A stretch of DNA of 64,000 nt, taken from assembly GCA_016705955.1 (NCBI GenBank), contig JADJKO010000003.1, positions 372,001-436,000 on the forward strand. The letters run 5' to 3'. Source of the stretch: Flavobacteriales bacterium (lineage in GTDB: Bacteria > Bacteroidota > Bacteroidia > Flavobacteriales_F > PHOS-HE28). Below are positions 53,834 to 61,531 of this stretch, piece after piece. Position 1 is the first letter of the stretch. Every line of letters starts with the position of its first letter. The notes under the pieces were generated by a model. That model searched no databases and was not told the origin of the DNA. It saw nothing but the letters and a program-made list of their open reading frames with translations. Both the position numbers and the translations under genes were made by a program.

Positions 53834-54883
53834 TCAGATCAACAACATCGCATCCCCATAGCTGAAGAAGCGGTACTTGTCCTTGATGGCCACCTTGTAA
53901 GCGTTCCAGACGTGCTCGTAACCTCCGAAGGCGGCCACTTGCATGAGCAATGTGCTCTCGGGCATGTGGAAGTTGGTGATCATGCTGTCGGCGATGCTGA
54001 AGTCGTAAGGCGGGAAGATGAACTTGTTCGTCCAGCCGTTGTAGGGCTTCATGTGGTTCTCCGTGCTCACGCTGCTCTCGATGGCGCGCATAGTGGTGGT
54101 GCCCACGCAGCAGACACGCTTCTTGGTGTCCTTCGCCAGGTTCACGGTGTTGCACGCTTCGCGGGAGATGATCACCTGCTCGCTGTCCATCTTGTGCTTG
54201 GTGAGGTCCTCCACTTCCACCGGGCGGAAACTGCCCAGACCGACGTGAAGCGTCACCTCGGCGAAGGTCATCCCCTTCAACTCCATGCGCTTCATCAGTT
54301 CACGGCTGAAGTGCAGACCTGCGGTCGGCGCGGCAACGGCGCCTTCCTCCTTGGCATAGATGGTCTGGTAGCGCTCGGCGTCGCTGGCCTCGGTCTCGCG
54401 ACGGATGTAGCGTGGCAGCGGGGTCTCACCCATTTCGGTGATGGTGCGCTTGAACTCCTCGTAGGTGCCGTCGAACAGGAAACGGAGCGTACGGCCTCGG
54501 CTGGTGGTGTTGTCGATCACCTCGGCCACCAACTCATCGTCCTTGCCGAAGTAGAGCTTGTTGCCGATCCGGATCTTCCGGGCCGGATCCACGATCACAT
54601 CCCACAGCAGGCTATCGCGGTTCAATTCGCGCAGCATGAACACCTCGATCTTCGCGCCGGTCTTCTCCTTGTTGCCCCACATACGGGCCGGGAACACCTT
54701 CGTATTGTTCAGGATGAAGGTGTCACCTTCATCGAAGTAGTCGAGGACGTTCTTGAATTTCTTGTGCTCGATCTTCCCGTCCTTGCGGTGCAGGACCATC
54801 AATTTGCTGCCGTCGCGGTCCTTGGTGGGATATAGCGCGATCTGCTCCTTGGGGAGGTTGAACTTGAAGGAAGTAAGTTTCAT
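53834..54883 (-). CDS. queA: tRNA preQ1(34) S-adenosylmethionine ribosyltransferase-isomerase
   Basis: A 349-aa enzyme that adds the epoxycyclopentane ring to preQ1 in tRNA during queuosine synthesis, using SAM as ribosyl donor. Diagnostic blocks are FNLPKEQIALYPTKDRDGSK, FILNNTKVFPARMWG, the central EEGAVAAPTAGLHFS and LHVGLGSFRPV, and NFHMPESTLLMQVAAFGGYE near the end. Length matches the family. It is the last gene of the ftsX-DUF3098-uppP-truB-queA order seen in many Bacteroidota, though a 141-base gap separates it from truB. Confidence 0.96.
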   Translation of the reverse strand: MKLTSFKFNLPKEQIALYPTKDRDGSKLMVLHRKDGKIEHKKFKNVLDYFDEGDTFILNNTKVFPARMWGNKEKTGAKIEVFMLRELNRDSLLWDVIVDPARKIRIGNKLYFGKDDELVAEVIDNTTSRGRTLRFLFDGTYEEFKRTITEMGETPLPRYIRRETEASDAERYQTIYAKEEGAVAAPTAGLHFSRELMKRMELKGMTFAEVTLHVGLGSFRPVEVEDLTKHKMDSEQVIISREACNTVNLAKDTKKRVCCVGTTTMRAIESSVSTENHMKPYNGWTNKFIFPPYDFSIADSMITNFHMPESTLLMQVAAFGGYEHVWNAYKVAIKDKYRFFSYGDAMLLI

Positions 54884-55024
54884 GGGCTGGTGCGGGGTCT
54901 TACGGGGCCTCGCCGGGGTTTCGGGGCGCCGAAGATAGGCTCATGTGGAAGCCTTCGTCAAAGCCCTAGATGGACAAGGCTTTGCCGCGTTTCCGGCCCC
55001 GCGAACGGATCTTTTGGCGGCGGG

Positions 55025-55750
55025 TTATGAACCCCTGTTGATAACCGGGGCGATGTGCTGGGACCATTCGACCGGTGGAAAGGCATTCTCCACCCGGTAC
55101 GGACCGATGGCCGTGCGCCGCAAAGCGCTGAGATAGGCACCACAACCAAGGGCCTGCCCGATGTCGTGCGCCAGCGAGCGGATGTACGTGCCCTTGCTCA
55201 CGCGGGCTTCGAACTGCACTTCCGGACCGGTGATGGAGATGATCTCCAGTGCCAGGATATGGACCTCCCTCGCCGGGATCTCCACCGCTTCGGCGCGCTC
55301 CGGGTCACGCGCCATCCAATAAGCGCGCTCGCCCTCGACGCGTTTGGCCGAGAAGTTCGGCGGACGTTGCATCGACTTCCCACGAAAACCCGCGAAGGCC
55401 GCGTTGATCGCTACTTCATCCAAATGCTCCCAAGGACCTGCGGGTTCCGGTTCCGTCTCCCGGTCGTAGCTCGGTGTGGTGGCCCCCAGCGTGATCGTCC
55501 CCACGTAGGTCTTCTCCAGACCGGTGAGCGCTTGCAACTCCTTCGTACCCGGACCGTAGCCGATGATCAAAAGACCGCTTGCCAGCGGATCCAATGTGCC
55601 TGCATGACCGACCTTGAAATTGCGGCGCTTCACCACACTGCGCATGGCACCGCGGATCTTGTTCACCGCATCATGGCTGGTCCATCCGAGCGGCTTATCG
55701 ACCAGGATCAATCCACCGCCATCGGGGTCGAATGTGTGGTCCGTGATCAT
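55025..55750 (-). CDS. truB: tRNA pseudouridine(55) synthase
   Basis: A 241-aa TruB-type synthase making pseudouridine 55 in the T loop of tRNAs. The catalytic block is KVGHAGTLDPLASGLL, with the nucleophilic Asp in TLDP. The N-terminal GGGLILVDKPLGWTSHD, the YVGTITLGATTPSYD strand and the SKGTYIRSLAHDIGQALGCGAY segment are all conserved. It lacks the C-terminal PUA extension of longer homologues, which is usual in this phylum. It starts eight bases after uppP, within the same operon. Confidence 0.95.
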   Translation of the reverse strand: MITDHTFDPDGGGLILVDKPLGWTSHDAVNKIRGAMRSVVKRRNFKVGHAGTLDPLASGLLIIGYGPGTKELQALTGLEKTYVGTITLGATTPSYDRETEPEPAGPWEHLDEVAINAAFAGFRGKSMQRPPNFSAKRVEGERAYWMARDPERAEAVEIPAREVHILALEIISITGPEVQFEARVSKGTYIRSLAHDIGQALGCGAYLSALRRTAIGPYRVENAFPPVEWSQHIAPVINRGS

Positions 55751-55758
55751 CCTCCGGA

Positions 55759-56556
55759 TCAGAGCATCTGCATGGGCACACCCAAAAGGTACAGCGCCAC
55801 GATGATGCCGCCGACGACGATCCGGTACCAGCCGAAGGCTTTGAAGCCATGCTTGCTCAGGAAGGCGATGAAGGAGCGGATGGCGATGACCGCGACGATG
55901 AAGGCCACGACGTTACCGACCGCGAAAAGCTTCCAATGCTCCGCCGTGAACTGCCCACCGTCGTGGACATAGTCGTACATCGACTTCACCGTGGCCGCGA
56001 ACATCGTCGGTACAGCCAGGAAGAAACTGAACTCGGCAGCGGTCTTTCGCGTGAGGCCTTGGGTCATGCCACCGATGATGGTGGCCGCTGACCGCGACAC
56101 GCCGGGGACTACGGCGAGGCATTGCCATACTCCGATGATCGTTGCGCGCCCATAGCTGATCGGTCGTTGCTCATCCTCCTCACTTCCTCCAGGTGCCCAA
56201 CGATCAATGAAGAGGAAGACGACGCCACCCGCGAGCAGCATCACGCCGACCACGAACACGTTCTCCAGGAGCATATCGATCTGTTCCTTGAAGAGCAGGC
56301 CGACGATCACGGCCGGTATGAATGCAGCAAGGAGCTTCAGGTAGAAGTCGATGCTTTGGAAGAAACGCTTCCAGTAGAGCGCGACCACGCTCAGGATCGT
56401 TCCGAACTGGATGGCGACGGTGAAGAGCTTGACGAATTCATCCTGCTGGATCCCCATGATGGTGGACCCGATGATCATGTGACCGGTGCTGGAGAGCGGT
56501 AGGAACTCGGTGATCCCCTCGATGATGGCGAGGATGATGGCCTGGATCAGGGTCAT
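55759..56556 (-). CDS. uppP: Undecaprenyl-diphosphate phosphatase
   Basis: A 265-aa polytopic membrane phosphatase (BacA/UppP) that recycles undecaprenyl diphosphate to the monophosphate carrier for peptidoglycan. Motif 1 is EGITEFLPLSSTGHMII with the catalytic Glu and Ser residues; motif 2 is PGVSRSAATIIGG, with the Arg and Ser required for catalysis. About eight spans are visible. Length is normal. It lies in a tight operon, nine bases after the DUF3098 gene and eight bases before truB. Confidence 0.96.
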   Translation of the reverse strand: MTLIQAIILAIIEGITEFLPLSSTGHMIIGSTIMGIQQDEFVKLFTVAIQFGTILSVVALYWKRFFQSIDFYLKLLAAFIPAVIVGLLFKEQIDMLLENVFVVGVMLLAGGVVFLFIDRWAPGGSEEDEQRPISYGRATIIGVWQCLAVVPGVSRSAATIIGGMTQGLTRKTAAEFSFFLAVPTMFAATVKSMYDYVHDGGQFTAEHWKLFAVGNVVAFIVAVIAIRSFIAFLSKHGFKAFGWYRIVVGGIIVALYLLGVPMQML

Positions 56557-56565
56557 GGACGATGA

Positions 56566-56811
56566 CTACTTGCTGTAGTCGCGTTTCATGATCGCGTAGA
56601 CCACGAAGAGGTAGCCGATCAGCGTGATGATCGGGGCCGCGGTGATGCGCCGTGGGCTGAAGATCTCCGATTCATCGAAGACGTTCGGATCGCCGCTGCC
56701 ACCACCGCTCATGAGCACATAGCCCACCACCACGATGGCAAGGCCGATGAGCATCAACTTGTAATTGATGGCGGTGAACGCCATATCCTCGAAGTGGTCC
56801 TTCTTTGCCAT
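56566..56811 (-). CDS. DUF3098 family small membrane protein
   Basis: An 81-aa protein with two membrane spans (KLMLIGLAIVVVGYVLMSGG and IITLIGYLFVVYAIM) separated by a loop containing FDESEIFSPRRITAAP, the DUF3098 hallmark. Its function is unknown. The conserved place between ftsX and uppP suggests a link to envelope growth or division. Both gaps are nine bases. Confidence 0.9.
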   Translation of the reverse strand: MAKKDHFEDMAFTAINYKLMLIGLAIVVVGYVLMSGGGSGDPNVFDESEIFSPRRITAAPIITLIGYLFVVYAIMKRDYSK

Positions 56812-56820
56812 GTTGATCGA

Positions 56821-57699
56821 TCAGCTCCAGTGGATGGTCTCGTGATCCATGCGAATGTAGCGGCCCACCGCGAACCAGGTGGATGCCAGCGCGATGAGCA
56901 GGCCCACCACCAGTACCGCACCGAACAACATCGCCATGGAAAGCGCATCGGTATGTTCGAGAAGAGCGGGCACGTACCGTTTCGCCAGTTGGGCCAAGCC
57001 GACCAGCACGCCCACGGCCAACATGGAGGCCACAAGCCCTTGCCACAGGCCGCTCATGAGGAACGGCCTTTTGATGAACCAGCGCGTGGCCCCGACCAGG
57101 TGCATGGTGCGGATCACGAAACGCTTGCTGTAGATCGCTAGGCGGATCGTGTTGTTGATCAGTGCCACGGCAACGAAGAGCAACAGGCCGAGAAAGACCA
57201 GTCCGCCGATGTTCAGTGTGACGAAGTTGGCGTTGAGGTTCTCCACCGCTTCCACGTTGTACACCACTTCGCTCACGCGCTCATCCTTGCGCAAGCTCTC
57301 GGCGATCCAGCGCAAGCTGTCCGGTTCGGCGTAGGCCAAGGACACTTTCAATTGGATGTTCGGATCGATCGGGCTCACACCTCCGAGCACTTCCAAAAAA
57401 TCCTCGCCGAGATCCTTCTTCAGCGTCTCAGCCGCTTCCTCCGGTGAAACGTATTCGGTCTGTCGGGTGAAGGCTTCAGCATCCAACTCCTTCCGGAAGC
57501 GCATCACATCCGCCTCCTTCAACTGCCGCTTCAGGAAAACCTGCATCACCATGTCCTCCTTGAAGCTGCGCTCCAACGCTTTGCCATTGTACAGGATGAA
57601 GCCTTGCACACCGAGCATCACCAACACCAGTGTGATCCCGATCACCGTGCTCACGCTGGCCGTGCGTGTGCGTGCCTTGAATTGGCGGTCGATGCCCAT
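56821..57699 (-). CDS. ftsX: FtsX-like permease (cell-division ABC transporter subunit)
   Basis: A 292-aa four-span membrane protein. The first span follows RTASVSTVIGITLVLVMLGV, a large periplasmic domain (about 45-150) lies next, then spans 2-4 with LVGATRWFIKRPFLMSG, the FtsX coupling region. With FtsE (not in this window) it controls peptidoglycan hydrolases at division. The ATG at 57699 is favoured over the upstream TTG (57753) because a TACATTCG element lies seven bases before it and the result starts like other members. It heads the operon and diverges from leuS. Confidence 0.92.
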   Translation of the reverse strand: MGIDRQFKARTRTASVSTVIGITLVLVMLGVQGFILYNGKALERSFKEDMVMQVFLKRQLKEADVMRFRKELDAEAFTRQTEYVSPEEAAETLKKDLGEDFLEVLGGVSPIDPNIQLKVSLAYAEPDSLRWIAESLRKDERVSEVVYNVEAVENLNANFVTLNIGGLVFLGLLLFVAVALINNTIRLAIYSKRFVIRTMHLVGATRWFIKRPFLMSGLWQGLVASMLAVGVLVGLAQLAKRYVPALLEHTDALSMAMLFGAVLVVGLLIALASTWFAVGRYIRMDHETIHWS

Positions 57700-57706
57700 T
57701 GCGGCG

Positions 57707-57714
57707 CGAATGTA
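57707..57714 (-). promoter_or_regulatory. Candidate -7 element for ftsX
   Basis: On the minus strand TACATTCG is followed by seven bases and the ATG. It is one of several such elements placed next to start codons in this window. Confidence 0.35.
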
Positions 57715-57750
57715 ATTGGGAGGTCGTGTATCGTTGTTCGGGGGTGAACT

Positions 57751-57886
57751 CAAGGGGCAGGGGCGGGAGCAGGGGCAAGTGTGTGCGGCTACGAATGTGT
57801 CGCGGCAGCTTCGTTGCCGAAGACGTGAACATCAGCCTTGAAATGAATTGCTTGCCCCTGCTCCTGCTTACCGCCCCTGCTCCCGC
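57751..57886. repeat. Imperfect palindrome between ftsX and leuS
   Basis: CAAGGGGCAGGGGCGGGAGC... (57751-57779) and CTTGCCCCTGCTCCTGCTTA... (57851-57886) are reverse complements apart from a 7-base length difference and a few substitutions. The right arm ends just before the leuS promoter. Confidence 0.75.
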
Positions 57887-57893
57887 GCCTCTG

Positions 57894-57901
57894 TACTTTC
57901 G
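57894..57901 (+). promoter_or_regulatory. Candidate -7 element for leuS
   Basis: TACTTTCG lies seven bases before the leuS ATG at 57909, resembling TAnnTTTG. Confidence 0.4.
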
Positions 57902-57908
57902 CCGCACA

Positions 57909-60900
57909 ATGGCTTACGAGCACAAGGGCATCGAGAAGAAGTGGCGCGAACGGTGGAAGGACCGCGGCACCTACCGCGTGGAGAACGACACATCGAAGCC
58001 GAAGTATTACGTGCTCGACATGTTCCCCTATCCGAGTGGCGCCGGCTTGCACGTCGGGCACCCGCTAGGTTACATCGCCAGCGATATCGTCGCACGGTAC
58101 AAGCGACACAGCGGCTACAACGTGTTGCACCCGATGGGCTACGATTCGTTCGGATTGCCTGCTGAACAGTACGCCATTCAGACCGGTCAACATCCGGCAA
58201 AGACCACCGAGGTGAACATCGCGCGTTACCGTGAACAACTCGACAACATCGGCTTTAGTTTCGATTGGAGCCGCGAGGTGCGCACCAGCAACCCCGACTA
58301 CTACAAGTGGACGCAGTGGATCTTTCTGCAACTCTTCGAAAGTTGGTACGATGCGAGGCAGGACAAGGCACGGCCGATCGCGGAGCTGATCGCACGCTTC
58401 GAAGAGCGTGGTTGCATGGGGCAGGATGCGACCATTCTCACCGGTGACGTGGAGGAGTTCGTCGGCGAGTTCTCTGCAGCGGAATGGAAGGCGTTTGAAG
58501 AACGCACCAAGCAGATGGTGCTGCAGCATTTCCGGCTCGCCTATCTCAGCGATGCGTGGGTGAACTGGTGCCCGGCACTCGGCACCGTGCTCGCCAACGA
58601 TGAAGTGAAGGACGGCGTGAGCGAACGCGGCGGTCACCCCGTGGAGCGCAAACGCATGCCGCAGTGGAGCATGCGCATCACCGCATACGCGCAACGCTTG
58701 CTCGATGGACTCGATGCGCTCGACTGGAGCACATCGATGAAAGAAGCGCAGCGCAATTGGATCGGGCGAAGCGAGGGAGCGAGTGTGCGCTTCGAGATCA
58801 AGAGCGACCTCACCCCTAGCCCCTCTCCCGGGGAGAGGGGAACAATACCCGGCGACAACCGATTTCGAGAGTCCGCGAACTCTTTCATCTGGTCCAAGCT
58901 CATTGTACGTGCAAAGGACATGCGCCACAATCCGACCGAAGCGGAGGACCGGCTATGGCAGGTGATCCGAGGCAATGCCACCGGAGGTCGGATACGTCGC
59001 CAGCATATCATCGATACGTTCATCGTTGACTTCGTTTCTCTCCCGAAGCAGTTGGTCATCGAAGTGGACGGCGATATCCATGATCTTCAAAAGGACGAGG
59101 ATGCGTTGCGGACACTTCGACTCGGCGAAGAAGGGTTCAAGGTGATCCGGTTCAGAAATGAAGAAGTCTTGAGCGATCCTCAAGAGGTCAAACGGAAGAT
59201 CATCGAAGAGTTGGACGCCCGACCTGACTTCAACAAGGATGATGTAGAACTGTCGGACAAGGAGCATTCCTCCCCTCTCCCCGGGAGAGGGGCCGGGGGT
59301 GAGGTCATCGAGGTCTTCACTACGCGGCCCGACACCTTGTTCGGCGTCACCTTCATCACGCTCGCACCGGAACATGTGTTGGTGGGCAAGTACACCACGG
59401 ATGATCGTCGCGCGGAGGTGGAAGCCTACGTGAAGACCGCCAGCAATCGAAGCGAACGTGAGCGTCAGGCCGAAGTGGACAAGGTGAGCGGTGTGTTCAC
59501 CGGATCCTACGCCAAGCATCCGTTCACCGGAGCGGACATACCTGTGTGGGTCGGCGACTACGTTCTCGCCGGATACGGCACCGGTGCGGTGATGGCTGTG
59601 CCCGGCGGCGATCAGCGCGACTGGCGCTTCGCGAAGCATTTCGATTTGCCGATCATCGCGGTGACGGAAGGCGCGGACATCGAGCAGGGTGCCGATGAGA
59701 GCAAGGACGCGACGATCTGCAGCGAAGGATTTCTGAAGGGCTTGAAAGTGCCCGATGCGGTTCGACGTGCGATCCAGGAACTGGAGAAACTGAACGCCGG
59801 TGAAGGCCGCATCAATTTCCGCTTGCGCGATGCCGCCTTCGGTCGCCAGCGGTATTGGGGTGAGCCGATCCCGATCTATTACAAGGACGATATCCCCTAC
59901 CCGCTTCCGGAAAGCGAACTACCACTTGTGCTACCCGAAGTGGACAAATTCCTGCCCACCGAGGATGGTGAACCACCGCTGGCGCGCGCGAAGGATTGGA
60001 GTTACAACGGTCATCCGTTGGAGACCACCACCATGCCCGGCTGGGCGGGCAGTAGTTGGTACTTCCTGCGCTACATGGACCCGAAGAACGAAGGCCGCTT
60101 CGCATCGCCGGAGGCCATCAACTACTGGCAGCAGATCGACCTGTACATGGGCGGCGCCGAACACGCCACCGGCCACTTGCTCTACTTCCGCTTCTGGACC
60201 AAGTTCCTGCACGACCGCGGCTACTTGCCCTTTGATGAACCGGCGAAGAAGTTGGTGAATCAGGGGATGATACAAGGGGTGTCAGCTAAAGTGTGGTCGG
60301 TGTATGGTGCTTCTTACGAAGGTGATGTTGAAGTTTTCCCCAGCCTGTACATCTCAACAAGGGCGTACTACTCAATGGCCAACGCTGCCGACTATGGTTT
60401 AGTTCAAAAAATATTCGCCGAGTTGAACCATGGCTTTACTTCTGAGGTGACCGATATCAGCGTTGCGAGATCATACGCGGATGTAAGATTCGTTGGGTTG
60501 AAGGACGACCTTGACATGGAGTCATTCAAGCTCGATAAGGAAAGAATCGGCTCAGAAAAGAATGTGCGCTTCATCACAGAGGAAGATGGGACCTTTCTGT
60601 GCATTCGTGAAGTCGAAAAGATGTCCAAGTCGAAGTACAACGTGGTGAACCCCGACGACATCATTTCGAAGTACGGCGCCGACACACTTCGCCTATACGA
60701 GATGTTCCTCGGCCCCTTGGAGCAGAGCAAGCCATGGGACACGAACGGCATCGAAGGCACCAGCCGTTTCCTGAAGAAATTCTGGAATCTCTTTCACAGC
60801 TCCGATGCCTCTGCCCCTCCGGAATCTTCTGGGAACACCGCCGTACCGTCGACCCTCAGGGTCGACACACCGCACGTAACCAATGACGCCCCCACCAAGC

Positions 60901-61358
60901 CAGAGCTGAAGATCCTGCACGCCACACTGAAGAAAGTGACCGAGGACATCGAGAAGATGAGCTTCAACACCAGCGTGAGCCAATTCATGATCGCGGTGAA
61001 CGAACTCGCTGCGCTCAAGTGCCACAAGCGCGATGTCCTCGAACCTTTGACGGTCGCGTTAGCGCCCTTCGCACCGCACATCGCGGAAGAGTTGTGGAGC
61101 AAGCTCGGGCATACGGACAGTGTTACCGTGGCGAAATGGCCCCAGTGGGATGCGCAATACCTCGTGGAGGACAACTTCAGCTATCCGATCAGCTTCAACG
61201 GCAAGACCCGAATGCAGCTGGAATTCCCCATCGCCTTGAGCAAGGAGGAAGTGGAAGCCCTAGTGCTCGCCAACCCGGAAGTGCAACAGCGTCTGGAGGG
61301 CAAAGCGCCGAAGAAGGTGATCGTGGTGCCCAAGCGGATCGTGAACATCGTGGTATGA
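57909..61358 (+). CDS. leuS: Leucine--tRNA ligase carrying an in-frame DUF559 insertion
   Basis: A class I synthetase of 1,149 aa; without the insert it would be about 982, near the usual size. The HIGH motif is HVGH (48-51), the KMSKS motif is intact (904-908), and the editing motif TTRPDT is at 471-476 with GTGAVMAVPGGDQRDW further on, so charging and editing sites are all present. Residues 300-466 are a foreign unit with a DUF559 nuclease-like domain, just before the editing Thr-rich strand. Residues of about 785-900 come from a stretch with clearly lower GC and unusual codons, and do not resemble the usual Bacteroidota sequence there. A 19-bp palindrome at 60848 adds more residues in a linker. 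Whether the protein folds with the insert or is processed is unknown. Confidence 0.93.
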   Translation: MAYEHKGIEKKWRERWKDRGTYRVENDTSKPKYYVLDMFPYPSGAGLHVGHPLGYIASDIVARYKRHSGYNVLHPMGYDSFGLPAEQYAIQTGQHPAKTTEVNIARYREQLDNIGFSFDWSREVRTSNPDYYKWTQWIFLQLFESWYDARQDKARPIAELIARFEERGCMGQDATILTGDVEEFVGEFSAAEWKAFEERTKQMVLQHFRLAYLSDAWVNWCPALGTVLANDEVKDGVSERGGHPVERKRMPQWSMRITAYAQRLLDGLDALDWSTSMKEAQRNWIGRSEGASVRFEIKSDLTPSPSPGERGTIPGDNRFRESANSFIWSKLIVRAKDMRHNPTEAEDRLWQVIRGNATGGRIRRQHIIDTFIVDFVSLPKQLVIEVDGDIHDLQKDEDALRTLRLGEEGFKVIRFRNEEVLSDPQEVKRKIIEELDARPDFNKDDVELSDKEHSSPLPGRGAGGEVIEVFTTRPDTLFGVTFITLAPEHVLVGKYTTDDRRAEVEAYVKTASNRSERERQAEVDKVSGVFTGSYAKHPFTGADIPVWVGDYVLAGYGTGAVMAVPGGDQRDWRFAKHFDLPIIAVTEGADIEQGADESKDATICSEGFLKGLKVPDAVRRAIQELEKLNAGEGRINFRLRDAAFGRQRYWGEPIPIYYKDDIPYPLPESELPLVLPEVDKFLPTEDGEPPLARAKDWSYNGHPLETTTMPGWAGSSWYFLRYMDPKNEGRFASPEAINYWQQIDLYMGGAEHATGHLLYFRFWTKFLHDRGYLPFDEPAKKLVNQGMIQGVSAKVWSVYGASYEGDVEVFPSLYISTRAYYSMANAADYGLVQKIFAELNHGFTSEVTDISVARSYADVRFVGLKDDLDMESFKLDKERIGSEKNVRFITEEDGTFLCIREVEKMSKSKYNVVNPDDIISKYGADTLRLYEMFLGPLEQSKPWDTNGIEGTSRFLKKFWNLFHSSDASAPPESSGNTAVPSTLRVDTPHVTNDAPTKPELKILHATLKKVTEDIEKMSFNTSVSQFMIAVNELAALKCHKRDVLEPLTVALAPFAPHIAEELWSKLGHTDSVTVAKWPQWDAQYLVEDNFSYPISFNGKTRMQLEFPIALSKEEVEALVLANPEVQQRLEGKAPKKVIVVPKRIVNIVV
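58806..59306 (+). mobile_element. 501-bp palindromic element encoding a DUF559 domain, inserted in frame in leuS
   Basis: The unit is bounded by 35-bp inverted repeats (58806-58840 and 59272-59306) identical at 33 positions; each begins GACCTCACCCC and contains a 21-bp palindrome (CCCCTCTCCC next to GGGGAGAGGGG). It is exactly 167 codons with no stop in the host frame. The arms are translated as LTPSPSPGERG and SPLPGRGAGGE. The inside encodes a DUF559 domain: RHNPTEAEDRLWQVIRG, RRQHIIDTFIVDFVSLPKQL and VIEVDGDIHD, with D374, E385 and D387 fitting a PD-(D/E)xD/K-like site. No internal start is needed. How it moves is not known; the nuclease-like domain is the obvious candidate. Confidence 0.88.
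60848..60866. repeat. Palindrome within the leuS linker
   Basis: GTCGACCC TCA GGGTCGAC, two perfect 8-base arms, in a linker of about 25 residues (rich in Ser, Pro and Thr) not expected in the family at this place. Confidence 0.7.
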
Positions 61359-61482
61359 GAACGCTTCACGCCATAGGCTGCACGCTTCACGCTCGTTGGC
61401 GGCTACGCTTCGCGAGGATCCACCCGGAGCATGGTCGCCGAACCCATAGGACCAACGAGCGTGAAGCGTTCCGCGTGCAGCC
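61359..61482. repeat. Imperfect palindrome with 7-nt periodic arms after leuS
   Basis: The left arm (61359-61399; heptamers GCTTCAC, GCCATAG, GCTGCAC, GCTTCAC) starts directly after the leuS stop. The right arm (61452-61482) is its reverse complement apart from a 7-base insertion. It may serve as the leuS terminator. Confidence 0.75.
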
Positions 61483-61531
61483 TTCCGTCTTTCGCTGCAC
61501 TGATCGGCACCCCCTTTGCATTATGCAGGGC

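Noticed and set aside
58783..58965. Separate small gene inside leuS at the DUF559 insert
   Set aside because: The DUF559 sequence is read in the leuS frame; this alternate frame has no domain.
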